In this document: positions 1 to 11,513 of the stretch, piece by piece
Layout of the letters: every line of letters begins with the position of its first letter
Position numbering within the stretch: the stretch's first letter is position 1
Origin: Epinephelus fuscoguttatus
Lineage: Eukaryota; Chordata; Actinopteri; Perciformes; Serranidae
DNA length: 64,000 nt
Reading direction: 5' to 3'
Assembly (NCBI RefSeq): GCF_011397635.1
Contig: NC_064761.1
Location: 34,498,143 to 34,562,142 of the forward strand
Notes under the pieces: generated by a model
The model's database searches: none
What the model saw: the letters and a program-made list of their open reading frames with translations, nothing else
Told to the model about the DNA's origin: nothing
Position numbers and translations under genes: made by a program

Positions 1-592
1 AAATGAACATGCACCGCACGTTCACCACTGACCCCAACATGAAGTCCTCTGATGGTAAGAGAAGGAGGGATAACTTGTAGTACAAGTCTGACTTGCTCCT
101 TATTGTTGCTTTGTTGGTTAAAAAGAGAATCACAGCTCACCTCTTTCTCCACAGGCACTGAGTACTTTTGGGATAATCCCCAGAAGGTGGGGTCTCGAGT
201 AAATGAGTCTAATGGCAGCTTTTACTATCGAGGCCCAGGCTGGGGATGGTCACAATTCATCGACCACAGCAGCCTAAAGAGCAGAAACTTCATCAAAGGA
301 GACGATGCCTTCTTCCTCCTCAGTCTGGAAGGTGTGGAGTCAGACAGGACCAAGACATCACATACAACCATACTGTATATCATCCTGTCTCTGAAATGTC
401 AACGTTATTGTCTGCTTGTCCTCAGATATCTCTCATCTCCTGGTATCTCAGCCTCTTCCCCGCTCTGCAGTCCAAGCTGACGCCGATCTAATGATGGCTG
501 CAGACCAAGGTGCTCCGCAGGGAGCAGGGATGAGCAGGAGTAATAGACAGCAGGAGATCGAAAAGGTGCCGATCATACAAGACATGTCCTGA
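1..592 (+). CDS. mep1b: Meprin-beta-like metalloprotease, upstream tandem copy (last three exons only)
   Basis: This is the 3' end of a meprin-type secreted/membrane astacin protease; the catalytic exons lie before the window. The exons are 1-54 (partial), 155-331 and 426-592, with GT/AG introns and the stop TGA at 590-592. They encode the second half of the MATH (TRAF-like) domain, including FWDNP and the conserved [11 protein letters not shown] segment, followed by a short tail beginning DISHL that ends without an EGF or transmembrane segment. Donor phase 1 at 331 joins acceptor 426 in frame. The exons match the complete copy at 47459-48050 closely. One visible replacement is GPGWGWSQ here against GPCKGWSH in the downstream copy. 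Reading through the intron from 332 gives an open but unrelated C-terminus, which I take as intron sequence. Identification is strong; whether the copy is functional cannot be judged from three exons. Confidence 0.85.
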
Positions 593-681
593 TTCACAGA
601 AGTGAGTGTAAAACATTAGGGTCAGCACTAGTTCACATGATAGCAATTACTTACCGTGTTGATGCATCTAAAGCAAACTGT

Positions 682-1022
682 TATGAGAGGCCCTTTGAGA
701 CATAATTCACACTTGGTTTCACATGTAACATCATACTCTCATACATACACCACCATACTCTCACACAAACACTACTATACTCGCTTATATTTATCATTAT
801 GTTTTCTTTTATTTACTGTCATACTCTTGTAACAGAGGTAGTGTAACAGAGGATAATATTATATGTATGTAAGTATGATAGTATGTACATGAAAGTAACA
901 GTATATGTAAAACAAAGTTCTAATATATGTATGAGAGAATAATATTATATTTGAAACAGAATAATAGCATATGTAAGAGAAATTAGTTGTACATGTGAAT
1001 GCAAATAATCATGTGTAAGTGT
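682..1022 (+). repeat. Left terminal inverted repeat
   Basis: About 341 bp, inverted and nearly identical to 7099-7425, with a few indels around 780-850. It is AT-rich with repeated cata/tatg motifs. The inner edge falls at the shared ATGTGTAAG. Confidence 0.88.
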
Positions 1023-3348
1023 AACCCCTTCCTAACACTGGAAGTATGATATTAATCTGGGCTACAATTTCAAATTTACTGAACAGGATCCTGAGTGCTT
1101 AGCGGTTGATGTTGAATTGGCTAAATCCCCTTTTCCCAGTAGATGTTATCTTCACAGGCGTATGTATCTAAAAGGTAATAATAGCGCGGTGCCTCCACTG
1201 TGGAACTATTTAACTCAAACCCTATGAGCTACACTTATAATTCCCCAGAAACAATGTTAAATATCACAAATGTGAATAAACCTTAGAAGATAAAATGCTC
1301 AGGACAACACTGGTAAAATGTACAACATGAATTAATTTATTTTCTTTTATCTTGGTATCTTTTCTGTATGCTTGTAACCAAAATATTATTTCTCTCCTCT
1401 GGTCCTTGTCCAGACATAAATGTTATCTAATGTTGACCACAATAAACTCAAAATAAGTACCAATGTACCAAAAACCCTTAAATTGTGAAATAGGATCAAA
1501 TAAAATTTCACGCAAGTGTCCTTTAACTTTTTAAAAGTAAATACCAAACTCAGGTAGTTGACCTTTAACTTTTTAGCTTAAATTGAAAATCTCACATACG
1601 TGTCCTTTAAACTCAAAGTTTGTCTTGTAAATAAAATAGAAAAAAAATATATTTAGTCCTCAAAACACTTTTATCTCTTAAAATAAATATGTTACCTTAT
1701 TTTTTTGTTTTTATCCTACCAGGACAAAAAAAAAATGTACCAAATGAAATACCTTCAAATTTTTAGATTAGAATCACTTATGAACTCTTAACACTCCAGA
1801 TGAAATATATTTTTAACAAGACACAGTCTCAATGAGTTTATATTTTCATGGTCCGTTAACTTAACCCTTTTTAAACGTGTCCAGTTATTACCAAGCGCTT
1901 GGGTTTCTAACCGTTGGGGCCCTTATAGTCTAGCAGCAAGTCCTCAAAAAAGGCTTTAGTTTTCGAGATACCCCTACCCGAGGTAGAACAAAACACAACA
2001 ATGTTTTTTTTAAATCTTTAGGGTCTCCCATTCATGAAATGGATTGTCTTCAACTTTTATTTTGGGGCAAAATTATTTTTGGGGGGCATTCTTTACAACT
2101 ACCCCAATCTCTGAAAAAGGGACAAATCAGGCCAGTTCGGGTAAGGGAAATATGACAAAAAAGCCAATTTCTTGAGAATGCTCACTCCTTTCCTCATAAT
2201 ATTTGCTGAAGTATAAAACAAGTGTCTGCCCTACATCACAAAAGAGTCAGAAAGTAATTCACTTTAAAAAATCCTGAAATATAACCCTGAAAACATGGCT
2301 TTAATTTAGGCGGAAATTGCATTTTTGTGATAATAAGAAAAGAGGGCTTCTTTACTTTTCTCTTATTTAACAGAAAATCATAAAGTCCTGTCAAATACAC
2401 TGTTACTGTATTGTCTAAGGTGTTTTTGAAAAATAACCATTGGTTGTTTGGAGATACCTAGTACAGTTTTGTTGTAAATGAGGTTTCTATAGGTAAACCC
2501 CTTCTCTAAAAACAGCCAAATTAGGTCATTCCGAATGAGGAATGGGTGGCATAGCCTATAAGTTAAGAATGCTTAATCTGATGGTCATCACACTTGGGGA
2601 AGAAAAGACCAGGTGATTGAAAGGTTGAGATGTGTATAATACAGTCCTGTCAAGACCTTAAACATGAGTTTTATGAGTGGCAAGTTATGGGAAGTTTTAT
2701 CCAGGGAGAAGAGATTCATTCTTCCGAATAGGGGAAGGGCAACATAAAACCATGTCATTTATTAATGGAAATCTATTTTGATCAGATTTACAATTTCAGT
2801 AGTCAGAACAATCTGTTCTACACACTCAAACAGAAAGTGTATTAATAAATTAATTTAGCTGGGAATTATAAGGCTCTGAATACAGACAAGTGCTGCACAC
2901 TTACAGTACACTTACAGTAAGTGTAACAGTAACAGTCAGTGTGGGGGCGCTACTGATGGTCAGTTATTTTAAATCACAACATACAGCTCTGCTGAGGAGA
3001 AACATGAAATGCGCTGGAAACAAAGGAACCACCAACCTAATGGCAAATAACAGGTAAGACAAATGTGCAAATGACATATTCCTTCATATTTTTAGATTAA
3101 AGAATAGTTTGTTTTATTTGCAAGATAGATTGGAAGTTGTAAGTCACTGGCAGGTGTTCTGATCTAGGCTGACAGAGGCTAGCATGAGTTAGCAGTTGTG
3201 TGTGTGTGTGTGTGAGAGTGTGTGTATGTTTATGATGGAGAGAGAGACTTAGGCCAAAAATTGGCCACATAAAACTACTGTATTTTCCATATTTTCCAGA
3301 GTTTACTGTAATAATGGAGCCAACAGAGCCAGCGCAGTCAGGAAGCCA
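1023..3348. other. Interior of the long-TIR element, no gene seen
   Basis: AT-rich sequence with many stops on both strands and no recognisable protein or RNA gene. A possible short 5' exon with a donor (ACAG|GTAAGAC) ends near 3053, upstream of the coding remnant at 3456. A short TG microsatellite sits at about 3197-3227. Confidence 0.5.
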
Positions 3349-3455
3349 GTGACAGTCATATCCTTTGAAAAAACTGTCTTAGTTAATTCTTCAGTTAGTT
3401 CAGTGAAAGTGCCCTACAAGGAGATAAGAATAATCCACACGTCAAGAACCCCACC

Positions 3456-4013
3456 TTGCAAGGACTCAAAACAATACTTAAGGCTGCTGAGGAACGAGGT
3501 GATGAGGTCCACAAGCGACTATCCCCCCACTCTGACGACATACTGTCCTTCAAGGTTAAGGTTTCATATCACAGATCATGTAGGGCCAGTTATTCCAATG
3601 CACATAACTATAAGCCTACGGCCAGTGAGCAAGAACCAGCCAAGGATCAGTACACAAGGAAACGACTGACCAGAGAAACTGGATTTGACATTCGCACCCA
3701 GTGTTTCATTTGCAGCCAGAAAGCCACAAAGGGAGAAGGCCTGACAAGGTCAAAGGTCCTCAGTGCAGCTTCAGAGAGGCATGATGAAAAAGTACATCAT
3801 CGTATGCTCACCCATCCAGATTTATTTGCTTATGATGCCAAGTATCACAGAAGCTGTCTTGGACACTACATTTCAGAAAGAAACATTTCAGCAGCCAGAA
3901 ATAAATATCTGTCAGAAAAGAAGTTAAACGAACATGAAAGAGCTTTCACTGAACTAACTGAAGAATTAACTAAGACAGTTTTTTCAAAGGATATGACTGT
4001 CACTAAAAAATGA
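3456..4013 (+). pseudogene. Transposon-encoded protein remnant with two Cys/His modules
   Basis: An open frame of about 185 codons, ending TGA at 4011-4013, with no ATG at its beginning. It contains two related modules. The first has AAEERGDEVHKRL followed by SYHRSCRASYSN. The second has CFICSQK, then AASERHDEKVHHRM, then KYHRSCLGHYISERN. The spacing C-x2-C ... H-x2-C suggests zinc binding, and the first module seems to have lost its CxxC part. Similar cysteine/histidine domains occur in uncharacterised repetitive fish proteins, but I do not recognise a named family. It lies wholly inside the long-TIR element, so it is most likely an N-terminal DNA-binding part of that element's protein. The overlapping frame at 3349-3669 is a shadow. 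Confidence 0.55.
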
Positions 4014-5375
4014 TTTTATTTTTTTTAACTCGGTCACGGAAGTCATTTAAAATGCAGCGAAGCATAATATCCTACTTAAATTAAAACATACTGATGTAAC
4101 ACTCAGATTAGGTTTTTCAAAAGTGCAAGTACACAAAAAACTAAATGTCAGTCCTTGCTTTTCACCTCTAATGATCCAGTGGCTATAAGTGCTTGGTTTT
4201 TATTTACATCTTATTTAGCGTATTTGGAGAGCATTTTCCGAGTTAGATCGTCACTTTTTAAACATGACAGGCTTTGTCATAGTGTGCAGTGTTGTACAGA
4301 CTGTAATGTGGCACTGAATATGTTTGTAGACTCGTGGAAAAGGAACAAGAAACACTGATAAATATGCTTGGATATTTTCAAGGCAAGCCGAGGGTAACCA
4401 GTTGTCTCAGGTCAGCCCAAATCAAAATGTTACCTGGATGCTGACGTAACTTACTAATACCCGAGGAAAGCCGTGTATTTTGTGCGTCTCAGTGGCTCCC
4501 ACAGGTAGACGTGCGGTTAGTGTTATATTGCCTTTTGTTGACGTGATATCGAGTCCAGCTTGAAGCAAATTTGTGTATATCATGTTTTCTTTCCTTTCTT
4601 TTTTTAATGTCGCTGGTACGTAGTGCTCACTTAGAGAAGCATATTCGCTGTGGTAGATGTGGGCTGCGACTTTAAAATCGCCAGTAATATGTTGTGTATG
4701 TTTGTGAATTTGTGACGAATCTGCTGACGGAGGTGCAGCACATCTGCGGCTGTTCGGTAAGGAAACCAGTTAAATTGGAAACCAGTAGGGACACAACACC
4801 GGCACGGTCCTCGTCTCTCTCAGTCTTCAGATGAAGCGGCGGCTGGCGTTTATAGCTGATTGTCCCTCACCACGATACTAGCTTAAACGTCCACGCTTTT
4901 CAAGTTTACACTTAACACTTTTTCCAAAGCTAGTGAAAACAATAAACGCGGTTAGCCTAGCTGCACTTCACTTCAAACTGCGGTATAATGAGTCGCTAAA
5001 CAGTGTGTCACACAAGACATTTATCTGCAAAATAATACTTGTGCCAGTATTTTTAAAAGTATTTAAGTCTACAAATATCAGTCACCTCGATATTAAACTT
5101 AGTTTTTCCTGCTTCGCTCGCTGAACGGCCACGCTCCTCTCCTGCCAACATGTCCTCCTCTCCTGCCAGTTTTTTTTTCTCCTCCTCGTTTACTTCCACC
5201 AACCAACAAAGTAAATTCTGATTGGCTGCAGCTTTACAGAAAATCTATTGGCTGACTAGACAGAGCTTTACAATTCACCACAGCAACTTTATAGGAAATG
5301 TAGTTTTCAATGCATATACACGTATATGATTTAAAACACACTTTCCTTCTAATTCTGTATTTTGTAGGTCCCTAC
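4014..5375. other. Interior of the long-TIR element, no gene seen
   Basis: No coding region recognised. The stretch 4430-5230 is richer in CpG than its surroundings and could be promoter-like sequence of the element, but there is no core promoter motif I would defend. Confidence 0.4.
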
Positions 5376-5869
5376 ATAAGGAACAAAATGACAGTGAATG
5401 TAAGACAGAATGATAGGGTGTGTGAATGAGAATAGTTGTTTGTGTGAGAGAGTTTGATTGAAACGGAAGGTAGGGTGACCATATTTTGATTTCCAAAAAA
5501 GAGGACACTCGGCCCAGCCATGACATAGCCTACTTAAATGATACTCGCAGTTTACTCATAGATGCCTTATAATTTTAATATATTTAAAATGTATATGTAT
5601 GGATAGAAAATTCTCTAATATCTCTCAAAGACAGAAATTCAGATAGGCCTCAATAGGGGACACATACACACACTAGAGTGTGGCAATTCGAGCCCCACGC
5701 TACCCGACGGGTCGGGCGGGTTTGGTCAGAAATGTAGCTATAAATTGTATTCGGGCTTGGATCGGATTCGGTCAGCTTTCAGTGAAAATGTAGTGTGAAC
5801 ATAAATAAAATCCTATTGTCTGTCCTGTTTATTGCTTGGGGACTGTTATTTATGTGACAACACCTGAAC

Positions 5870-5908
<39 letters not shown>

Positions 5909-7104
5909 GCTGTTTGTTTCTACCTCCGCCTTGATTGAACGTTGAAAATAAAATAAAAGAGGGAGACAGGTTATTCCTATTTTATCTTATTTTGTTTTAT
6001 TTCTCCCTCTCCCCTCGCTGGAAGCGTCGGACCTCCTGCTTCCCGCTCCCATCTCAAACAGAGAGGTCTCCCTCTATGCTGAGCACCCACAGCGCACGCC
6101 CGGCCTGTTAAATAGCCTGTAACCGCAACAACTGTGTGACACAAAGTCAGTGCTTTGGTCATTAAATAATGTCGGGCTCGGTTCGGGTCCGGACAGAAAT
6201 ATGCGGCCCGTGCCGCACTCTAACACACACACACAAACACACGGAAAACCGGACATTATCATCAGTTTATGAAACCCCCCCCAGACGCCCCGTACGGGAC
6301 GTGAAAAGTGGACATGACGTTTGGTCAGCCTAACGGAAGGGAGTTTGATTGAAACGGAAATAAGATTGAATTCTCAGTTCCTGATTGGTTATTTCTGATG
6401 AAGTGAGAAGAAGGCCTGCCTTCCCAATCATAATATGAGAAGATGGCGGACCTTGAGCAACTAGGTGAAGCTGTTGGCCTCTGACTGTCCACACAGGCCG
6501 CTGAGCAGAGCGGAGTGCCTCCTTGACTGTCCACACACTGAATGAATAGAGCATATTGTTCTGACCATTTTATTTATGGCTGTAGGCTCGGTGACACAAA
6601 ATTAAAATTGTAATGAAGTGATTTGGGTATTGAAAAATGTGTTTGGTTATGCATTGTTGTGTTATTTTAAATTATAAACAGGGTATTTTCTCCTTACGTT
6701 CTACAGTGCGTGCTGTTGTTATTTTATTTTGAAAATTGGCCGGATTCTCTTGTCTTTTCTCTGTCCGACTTCCTGTTTGGTACGATCCGCTCTATCCAGC
6801 TTGACAGAAGCGCTCAAGTGAAAAATAGACTAGACGCCGAATTGAAGCGCTGCAGTGCGCGAGCCTCCGCGGGCGCGAGCCTGCCTCAGAGGCCAACAGC
6901 TTCACTGAGTTGCTCAAGGTCCGTCATCTTCTCATATTATGATTGGGAAGGCGGGCCTTCTTCTCGCTTCATCAAAAATAACCAATCAGGAACTGAGAGT
7001 TCAGTCTTATTTCCGTTTCAATCAAACTCTCTCACACAAACAACTATTCTCATTCACACACCCTATCATTCTGTCTTACATTCACTGTCATTTTGTTCCT
7101 TACA
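5376..7104. repeat. Imperfect foldback at the right end of the long-TIR element
   Basis: The arm 5376-5470 plus 6341-6488 is inverted relative to 6886-7104. The hAT element at 5471-6332 interrupts the left arm. The arms share the GAGTTTGATTGAAACGGAA block and the text around the ATATGAGAAGATGGCGG motif. The spacer 6489-6885 holds no recognised gene. Confidence 0.75.
5471..6332. mobile_element. Non-autonomous hAT-like transposon (862 bp)
   Basis: Termini are TAGGGTGACCA and TGGTCAGCCTA. A perfect 8-bp target duplication ACGGAAGG lies at 5463-5470 and 6333-6340. The length of the duplication and the short imperfect terminal repeats are the hAT pattern. It includes an AC microsatellite at about 5871-5906 and encodes no transposase. 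It is nested in the foldback of the larger element, so it is the younger insertion. Confidence 0.85.
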
Positions 7105-7425
7105 CATGATTATTTGCATTCACATGTACAACTAATTTCTCTTACATATGCTATTATTCTGTTTCAAATATAATATTATTCTCTCATACATATTTTAGAA
7201 CTTTGTTTTACATATACTGTTACTTTCATGCACATACTATCATACTTACATACATATAATATTATCCTCTGTTACACTAAGAGTATGACCATAAAGAAAA
7301 GAAAACATGATGATAAATACAAGAGAGTATAGTAGTGTTTGTGTGAGAGTATAGTGGTGTATGTATGAGAGTATGATGTTACATGTGAAACCAAGTATGA
7401 ATTATGTCTCAAAGGGCCTCTCATA
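7099..7425 (-). repeat. Right terminal inverted repeat
   Basis: Inverted copy of 682-1022, ending GGGCCTCTCATA next to the AACTGT target duplication. Confidence 0.88.
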
Positions 7426-7921
7426 AACTGTCATGTTCTTTGTTTGTGTTCTGTCCCAAATGTGTCTTTCATTACAGTGGCAGACGTCCCACGATTTACC
7501 ATCTCCTCTCACCACTCCATGATGTCCCGATCAGAGAAAGCAATCAGCACTAACAAGGCAAGAGATCACATTACTACATGATCTCTACAACCATGGGCAC
7601 CAAATTATAGTTAAAAGTGGAGGAGCGGAGGGTCTGGGGCTCCTCTCTATGTCTATTATTTTACCAAGCCACTTTGCATGAAACCACGCCCACTTCCGCA
7701 TGACGAAAATGAGGAACTAGATGTCAAGGCCTGATGACTGGCTGCCAGCATACTGCTAGTCAGTCCTCTGTGCGATATACCTGCAGCCCCTCTGAATTAT
7801 TTCTCCCCAGAATGTTTGTTGATCCAGCGGGGAGTTGGGGGGCGGTCCAGTCACTGAAGGTCCATGAAATTCATAGCGTGGAAAACACAATAGGTTGGAA
7901 AATAGCAACATGGGTAGTTAA

Positions 7922-8115
7922 AGGGAAGCTTTGCTGATTTTCAACCAGCTCTGTGTTATCGCAGTGTGTGCAAGCAAAAGTTCGGTGGACCTCCACCAGC
8001 AAACGACCTTCCAGCGCTTATAGCACAATGGAGAGCCAAACACTTGGAGTTCCCCGCTGAACATACTTCCTACACTGTGATCACCGAGCTGGTTGGAAAT
8101 CAGCAAACTTTCCCT
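7922..8115. mobile_element. TTAA-flanked MITE (194 bp), copy 1
   Basis: Flanked by TTAA at 7918-7921 and 8116-8119. Terminal inverted repeats of about 30 bp begin AGGGAAGCTTTGCTGATTTT on the left and AGGGAAAGTTTGCTGATTTC on the right. TTAA targets and AGGG ends suit the Kolobok or piggyBac groups; the AGGG end favours Kolobok. The same insertion sits at 48630-48823, so it predates the tandem duplication. Confidence 0.75.
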
Positions 8116-10938
8116 TTAACAGATGTAACGACTTAACGTCAGCCAGCGACTGTCAGTATAAAACATGGACTGTACAATAAAGATGAACATGACAGCTCCC
8201 CAGAAGTGATCACCCCCTGGTGGCTGGATGCAGTATAGGTTATAAACCCCGCTGCCTCAATGTTTAGCAGATGGGACATGGGCCAAACTAAAAAAATAAA
8301 AGTGCAACCCAAATAAATTTTTACCCAAAACCATCTGTTATTTTAGGTAGCTCTTATAATGTTCAAGTGTGGTGCTCAAAAGTGGTTTGACATCATGATT
8401 GACAACTCTGTGGAGACTGCCACTGCGCAGACTCTGGCTTCAAATGATATCACCAACATGAAATGGCAGCGGACGTATCCATGATGTTTTGACTTTTTTT
8501 GTACGGAGGGAGTGGAGACACATAGTCCATCTTTTAAGACAGTCTATGGTAAAAACAGACACATGGATACATAAAGGAAATAAAGGGACAATGAAAGCTA
8601 ACATCCTGCCGCTAAGAAGAGGGATGAGAGGGGTAGAGCTCCTTTGTGTTTTGGGGCAAAGGTGGCGTTCAAAGCCACTGATGAACTCAAGCTGTGTTGT
8701 TTCATACCCCGCCCAGCATGCCACAGTGAGTGTTACTTGCAGCCAGTAATCGGGCCTTGACGTCTGGCAGCCTGCTTTCGTCATGCAGAAGTTTCATTTA
8801 AAGTGAGTTGTTACAATAACAGGCGCATCCTCGGCCAGAAAATTTTCTGCATTCCAGTGAATTTTTACACTCCAAATTATGGTGCAAATGTGTTAATTTC
8901 CTTAAAGAAAAACACGAAATTCAGGTGAGAGGTGACAATTCAAAATTTCAAAACATCATGTCGTGTAAAGCAGTGGGGCTCTTACACATTCTGATTTGCT
9001 TGCAAATATTTACTCTCTTGCAGATTAGCTTCTCATTTAATGTTGTCTCTGCTGAGTCACACACGTAGGCATGATTTACTTAGTCCTCCTTTGTGTCTTT
9101 TGCTTGTAGAAGTATCCTCTTAAAATGTGAATGTGGCACCTATTCACATTAATGATACATTTCATCAGAAACACCTGGATTTTAATAGCTCATCTGAGTT
9201 TCAGCAAGACTTCTGCTCATGTTAACTTCAAACTGCAGACTGTCACCAAAGAGGCCGCTGTTTGTTTCACATGTAAATTTTAAGACAACCCATCATGTTT
9301 TTTTCTTAATCTAACCATGAGTGTTTGTTGCCTAAGCCGAAGGAAATCAAACTAAGGACTAAGTATTTTATCTATGTTGTAAGTACTTTTTTTCAAAGTA
9401 TGCATTTAGAGAGCAGAAACTGCATTTCCTGTAAAAACAAAGGTGTATCTTGTGAAAGAAACAATCGACATGCTGTATGTGAACATCTAAAACAGACGCA
9501 GGAGGGTACCTAGCGCAACACACCTGCTCTGTGGGCCCAATGATGCAGAAGCTCCAGGTTATTTTACGCATTAAAGTCAAACATCTTTGGCTTTATTTAT
9601 AACATTAAAAGGAATGAATGGGGCTCCACCACCAATACTGTATCCAGGTCTCTATACATCCATGGTGAGAATGTGTCTGTCACAGAAAATCTCCTGTCGT
9701 GTGTCACGTGTGTGAAGGGTCACATCCAGATCTGAATCTTTAAACATAGTCTGAGTTCATATGAGAAAACAGCTTTGGTTAGGATGGGAAATGTAGTTTT
9801 TAATTCATACTGCATCCACTTATCCAAACTAGCTTGAATGTTTAAAGAAAGCAAAGATTGTTGATCAAAAAGTAGGGATGCAAAAACACACGTCTGCTCC
9901 CCCAAGTGTAATAGTGGGGTGCAGCTGCTCAGCTTGCTCCATTGCTCAGGCGACTCTGTCTACAGCAACTCCTTTTCATTTATAATTTGAAATAAAAATC
10001 TTTATGAACATGCATTTTCAAACCATGTGTTTCTATCATCATTTCCAGATTTGCAACTCAACATTGATTAAAATACTGTGGTTATTTTCTAGGGTCCTCA
10101 ACCATGTCATTGTAAGCTTAGAGGGAACTTACTTATAACTGACCCTTAGCTAAGCCCTGTCTCTTTGTGATGGGCAAAGTCAGAACTTTCTTTAGGGTGA
10201 TGGGGTTGCACCAGGGGGGATTAGGACTTGATACTCTTATCAATCCTGGCTACGCCCCTGCATTCAGTTTGTTTTGGTTGGGAGTGCATATTTGTGGCAG
10301 GACTGATTCCCCAGATTTCAGGTGATCAGGAAGAAGCCTGAGAACCAGTTCCCTACCACATAATACAAAAACTATTTAGATGGAGAAACAAATCTCACAA
10401 ATGCCTTCACAGTGACAAAATGCCCCATTAATGATAAAATAAACCAATGAACAAACTGTTGGGAATATGTTCGGCAAGTAAACTCTTGCATGAATAGCAC
10501 TAAGATCTGCCCTGATGCAGGCAGTCTAGTGGAAAGGTGGTCTCTAATATTTCCTCCACAGAGGTTTCAGAAAACTCAAAATCACCCTCAACCAGAAACT
10601 CAAAAGACAGCAAAGAAGTCTGAAAAAGGCCAAGACACCAGAGTTTCTGTCTGAAAATATCTGCTAACATGAGGATTGCATTAGGCTGAGGAAGGATCAG
10701 AAAGTCCTTAGTGTGCATTTCCTCACCTCTCTTAAACCCTAAGGTGTTGTCACACCCCGATTGGCCCAGAGGAGAAATGCACCAAGCTGCTCTCAATTCT
10801 TATTTAGGAGTCAGTCCCCACACCCTGCACAACAGGTGATCTGAATAACCCTCCAATCAGCTCAGGGGAACTGTGACATCCAGCTGAAACAAATGAGGAA
10901 AAGGGAAATGACAGCAAGCACCAAAGAATGAGGGACTG

Positions 10939-11245
10939 CTACACTCCCCCCATAATAAACCCTGCGTCATAGATGTTTTACACATATCCTTCACACAGTT
11001 ATTTACCTTTAACACAATTTGACAAAACCCCATAAATTCATCCTCATCACTGGTGTCACTGTCCATAAAGTTGCACATGGCTGCTTCTCTAGCCTCCACC
11101 TCAGCACAGGTTGGGTGACCCTCCTTCAAGTCACACACATTATTGTTATGATTTTGATTTTGTTATGATTTTGTTAAGCTTGTGTGTGTGTGTGTGTACG
11201 TGTGTGCGTGAGCTTGTATGCTTGTGTGACATGTGTATGTGGACT

Positions 11246-11276
<31 letters not shown>

Positions 11277-11299
11277 TTTTGTGTTGCTCTCCAGCTGCT
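10939..11299. other. Unassigned sequence with TG microsatellite
   Basis: This is the first sequence beyond the meprin duplication. A TG-rich microsatellite occupies roughly 11179-11278. A short minus-strand frame (10857-11138) is open but resembles nothing I know. Confidence 0.5.
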
Positions 11300-11513
11300 G
11301 GCCCTCATCACTGCGCGATCTGATCCCTTATCTAAAGATTTTGTCCTTAAATGTTCTTGATTTAGCACCATTGGAAAAAGTTGATGAATTTCAATATTTG
11401 GGCCTCTGGCTTGACTCTCAATTATCTTTTAAACCTCATATTGATTCAATTACAAAGAAAATCTACTGTTGTTTGAAATTATTGTATCGTTCCATTAATT
11501 GTTTTACGCTACA
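11300..11513 (+). pseudogene. LINE reverse-transcriptase fragment (after the catalytic core)
   Basis: The frame reads EKVDEFQYLGLWLDSQLSFK and continues HIDSITKKIYCCLKLLYRSI. The F-x-YLG-x-xLDS-x-LSF-x-HI pattern is the conserved segment downstream of the RT catalytic motif in Jockey/L2-type LINEs. Only about 70 codons remain. It is cut off on the right by a MITE-like sequence starting near 11514. Confidence 0.65.

Larger units (their letters stand above)
682..7425. mobile_element. Long-TIR DNA transposon (6.7 kb), superfamily unresolved
   Basis: Both ends begin TATGAGAGGCCC and form terminal inverted repeats of about 330 bp. The element is flanked by AACTGT at 676-681 and 7426-7431, and the paralogous empty site near 48135 has a single copy, so borders and target duplication are seen directly. 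The interior holds a degraded zinc-binding-like reading frame (3456-4013), about 3.3 kb of non-coding sequence, a right-hand foldback (5376-7104) and a nested hAT element (5471-6332). No transposase is recognisable, so it is probably a non-autonomous derivative. A 6-bp duplication and TAT termini would fit the IS3EU group, but I cannot confirm this. Confidence 0.85.
593..10938 (+). repeat. 3' flank of meprin copy 1, paralogous to 48051-51497
   Basis: After removing the 6.7-kb transposon at 682-7425, this stretch aligns along its whole length with 48051-51497, with scattered substitutions and small indels. The match stops abruptly at about 10938 (51497 in the other copy), right after the shared text ending in gggactgctaca, which marks the right edge of the tandem duplication. 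I see no convincing coding exon in it. A short GT-AG-compatible segment at 7481-7581 could be a 3'UTR exon, because a good donor lies eight bases after the stop codon. Confidence 0.85.

Noticed and set aside
52..480. 142-codon frame reading through the meprin exons
   Set aside because: It reads across introns at 55-154 and 332-425; splicing joins 331 to 426 in a different frame that matches the meprin DISHL segment.
11111..11371. Cysteine/valine-rich and histidine/threonine-rich frames
   Set aside because: Translations of the TG/AC microsatellite.
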